Source: Prochlorococcus sp. AG-363-K07 (GTDB lineage Bacteria > Cyanobacteriota > Cyanobacteriia > PCC-6307 > Cyanobiaceae). Taken from it: a stretch of DNA of 64,000 bases. Positions within the stretch are counted from its first letter, which is position 1; every line of letters begins with the position of its first letter. Below the pieces are notes generated by a model. It saw only the letters and a list, made by a program, of their open reading frames with translations. It did not search any database and was not told the origin of the DNA. This document shows, in pieces, positions 62,871 to 64,000 of this stretch. Made by a program: the position numbers and the translations under genes. The DNA is taken from positions 22,386 through 86,385 of the forward strand of contig QCFO01000007.1 of NCBI GenBank assembly GCA_003280225.1, given 5' to 3'.

Positions 62871-63959
62871 CTAAAAAGTACTGCACTGTGCCTTTTGTCT
62901 CAACAAATGATCTGCAAGAACCAACGCAACCATCGCTTCGACCATAGGCACTGCTCTGGGTAATACACAAGGATCATGACGACCTTTTGCAGCAAGAGTG
63001 GTTGATTTTCCCTCTGAAGTAATAGTTTTCTGCTCTTTTCTAATAGTTGCTGTCGGCTTAAATGCAACTCTCAAAACAATAGGTTCTCCGTTACTAATCC
63101 CACCCTGGATACCTCCTGAATTATTCGTCGCTGTCTTAAGGGTGCCATCCTTTGTTGGAACAAAAGCATCATTATGCTCACTACCTTTCATAGTAGTGCC
63201 TGAAAAACCTGAGCCCACTTCAAACCCCTTGGTAGCAGGTAATGACATCAAAGCTTTTGCAAGATCAGCCTCTAACTTGTCAAATACAGGCATGCCAAGA
63301 CCAATAGGCGGATTCCTTACCAAACATTCAATTACACCTCCACACGAGTCACCTTCGCGACTAATATCTTCGATGCGTTTAACCATTGATTTCGAAACTT
63401 CTTGATCGGGGCAACGCACAATGTTGGACTCAATAGCCTCCATCGAAACTTGATTCAAATTGACATTAGCTTCTATATCATGAATTCGTTTAACCCATGC
63501 GAGTATCTCAGTCTGATTAGTCTTGAATAGAAGTTGCTTTGCGATAGCACCTGCTGCAACACGACCAATAGTTTCTCTTGCGGAAGATCTACCTCCACCA
63601 CTTAAGGCCTGAATACCATATTTAGCTTGATAAGTTGCATCAGCATGAGAAGGCCTAAAAGCTCGCTCCATCTCCTTATAGTCAGTTGGCCGTTGATCTC
63701 TATTTTTTACAACTAGGGCAATTGGAGTTCCAAGAGTCTTGCAACCAAGAACACCACTTAAAAACTCAACCTTGTCAGATTCCTTTCGAGGTGTAGTTAT
63801 CTTGCTTTGTCCTGGTTTCCTCCTATCTAACTCATTCTGAATTTGTTCCAGATCTAACTCTAATCTTGGAGGACACCCGTCCAAAATCACACCTATTGCC
63901 CCGCCATGAGACTCACCAAATGTAGTGACCCGAAATAAATGTCCAAAAGTACTTCCCAT
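62871..63959 (-). CDS. aroC: Chorismate synthase
   Basis: [28 protein letters not shown]...[37 protein letters not shown]. Confidence 0.97.
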   Translation of the reverse strand: MGSTFGHLFRVTTFGESHGGAIGVILDGCPPRLELDLEQIQNELDRRKPGQSKITTPRKESDKVEFLSGVLGCKTLGTPIALVVKNRDQRPTDYKEMERAFRPSHADATYQAKYGIQALSGGGRSSARETIGRVAAGAIAKQLLFKTNQTEILAWVKRIHDIEANVNLNQVSMEAIESNIVRCPDQEVSKSMVKRIEDISREGDSCGGVIECLVRNPPIGLGMPVFDKLEADLAKALMSLPATKGFEVGSGFSGTTMKGSEHNDAFVPTKDGTLKTATNNSGGIQGGISNGEPIVLRVAFKPTATIRKEQKTITSEGKSTTLAAKGRHDPCVLPRAVPMVEAMVALVLADHLLRQKAQCSTF

Positions 63960-64000
63960 AGAGAGCTCTTTCTAAATCAAGGGTAAGGAATTCACAGAAA

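Noticed and set aside
62998-63405. 135-aa plus-strand ORF
   Set aside because: Antisense to aroC.
1-64000. CRISPR arrays, transposases, prophage genes, toxin-antitoxin or restriction-modification systems
   Set aside because: No regularly spaced direct repeats and no such proteins in the ORF translations; almost every ORF is a recognisable core gene.

Overview
The window is a gene-dense, low-GC stretch of chromosome from a picocyanobacterium, most likely Prochlorococcus (clade not assigned; this is inferred from gene content, with no database search run). It encodes mostly core functions. Photosynthesis genes are psbK, psbN, psbH, psbO, chlD and crtR-like. Nitrogen genes are ntcA and amt. Amino acid and nucleotide biosynthesis genes are hisB, leuCD, aroC, purH, pyrE, pyrB, glyA, dcd and thyX. 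Translation genes are ileS, gatC, pth, tgt, trmB and four intact tRNAs. Others include ftsH, sat, murJ, ispH, fabI, glmM and coaBC. I found no CRISPR array, rRNA operon, prophage, transposase or obvious defence island. The most unusual region is about 50.37-51.77 kb: a ~1.4 kb protein-gene desert where an intact tRNA-Leu(UAG) lies between two degenerate tRNA-Leu-like copies, which could be the scar of tRNA-targeted integration or duplication. Other points worth checking are a 21-bp near-perfect hairpin inside glyA, a 13-bp perfect hairpin inside sat, a loopless 48-bp perfect palindrome after psbO, a 23-bp perfect inverted repeat after ftsH, a ~370-bp structured leader with a short ORF upstream of a DUF3155-like gene, and a CobO/BtuR-like protein without the canonical Walker A motif. 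I did not find a convincing new multi-gene system.
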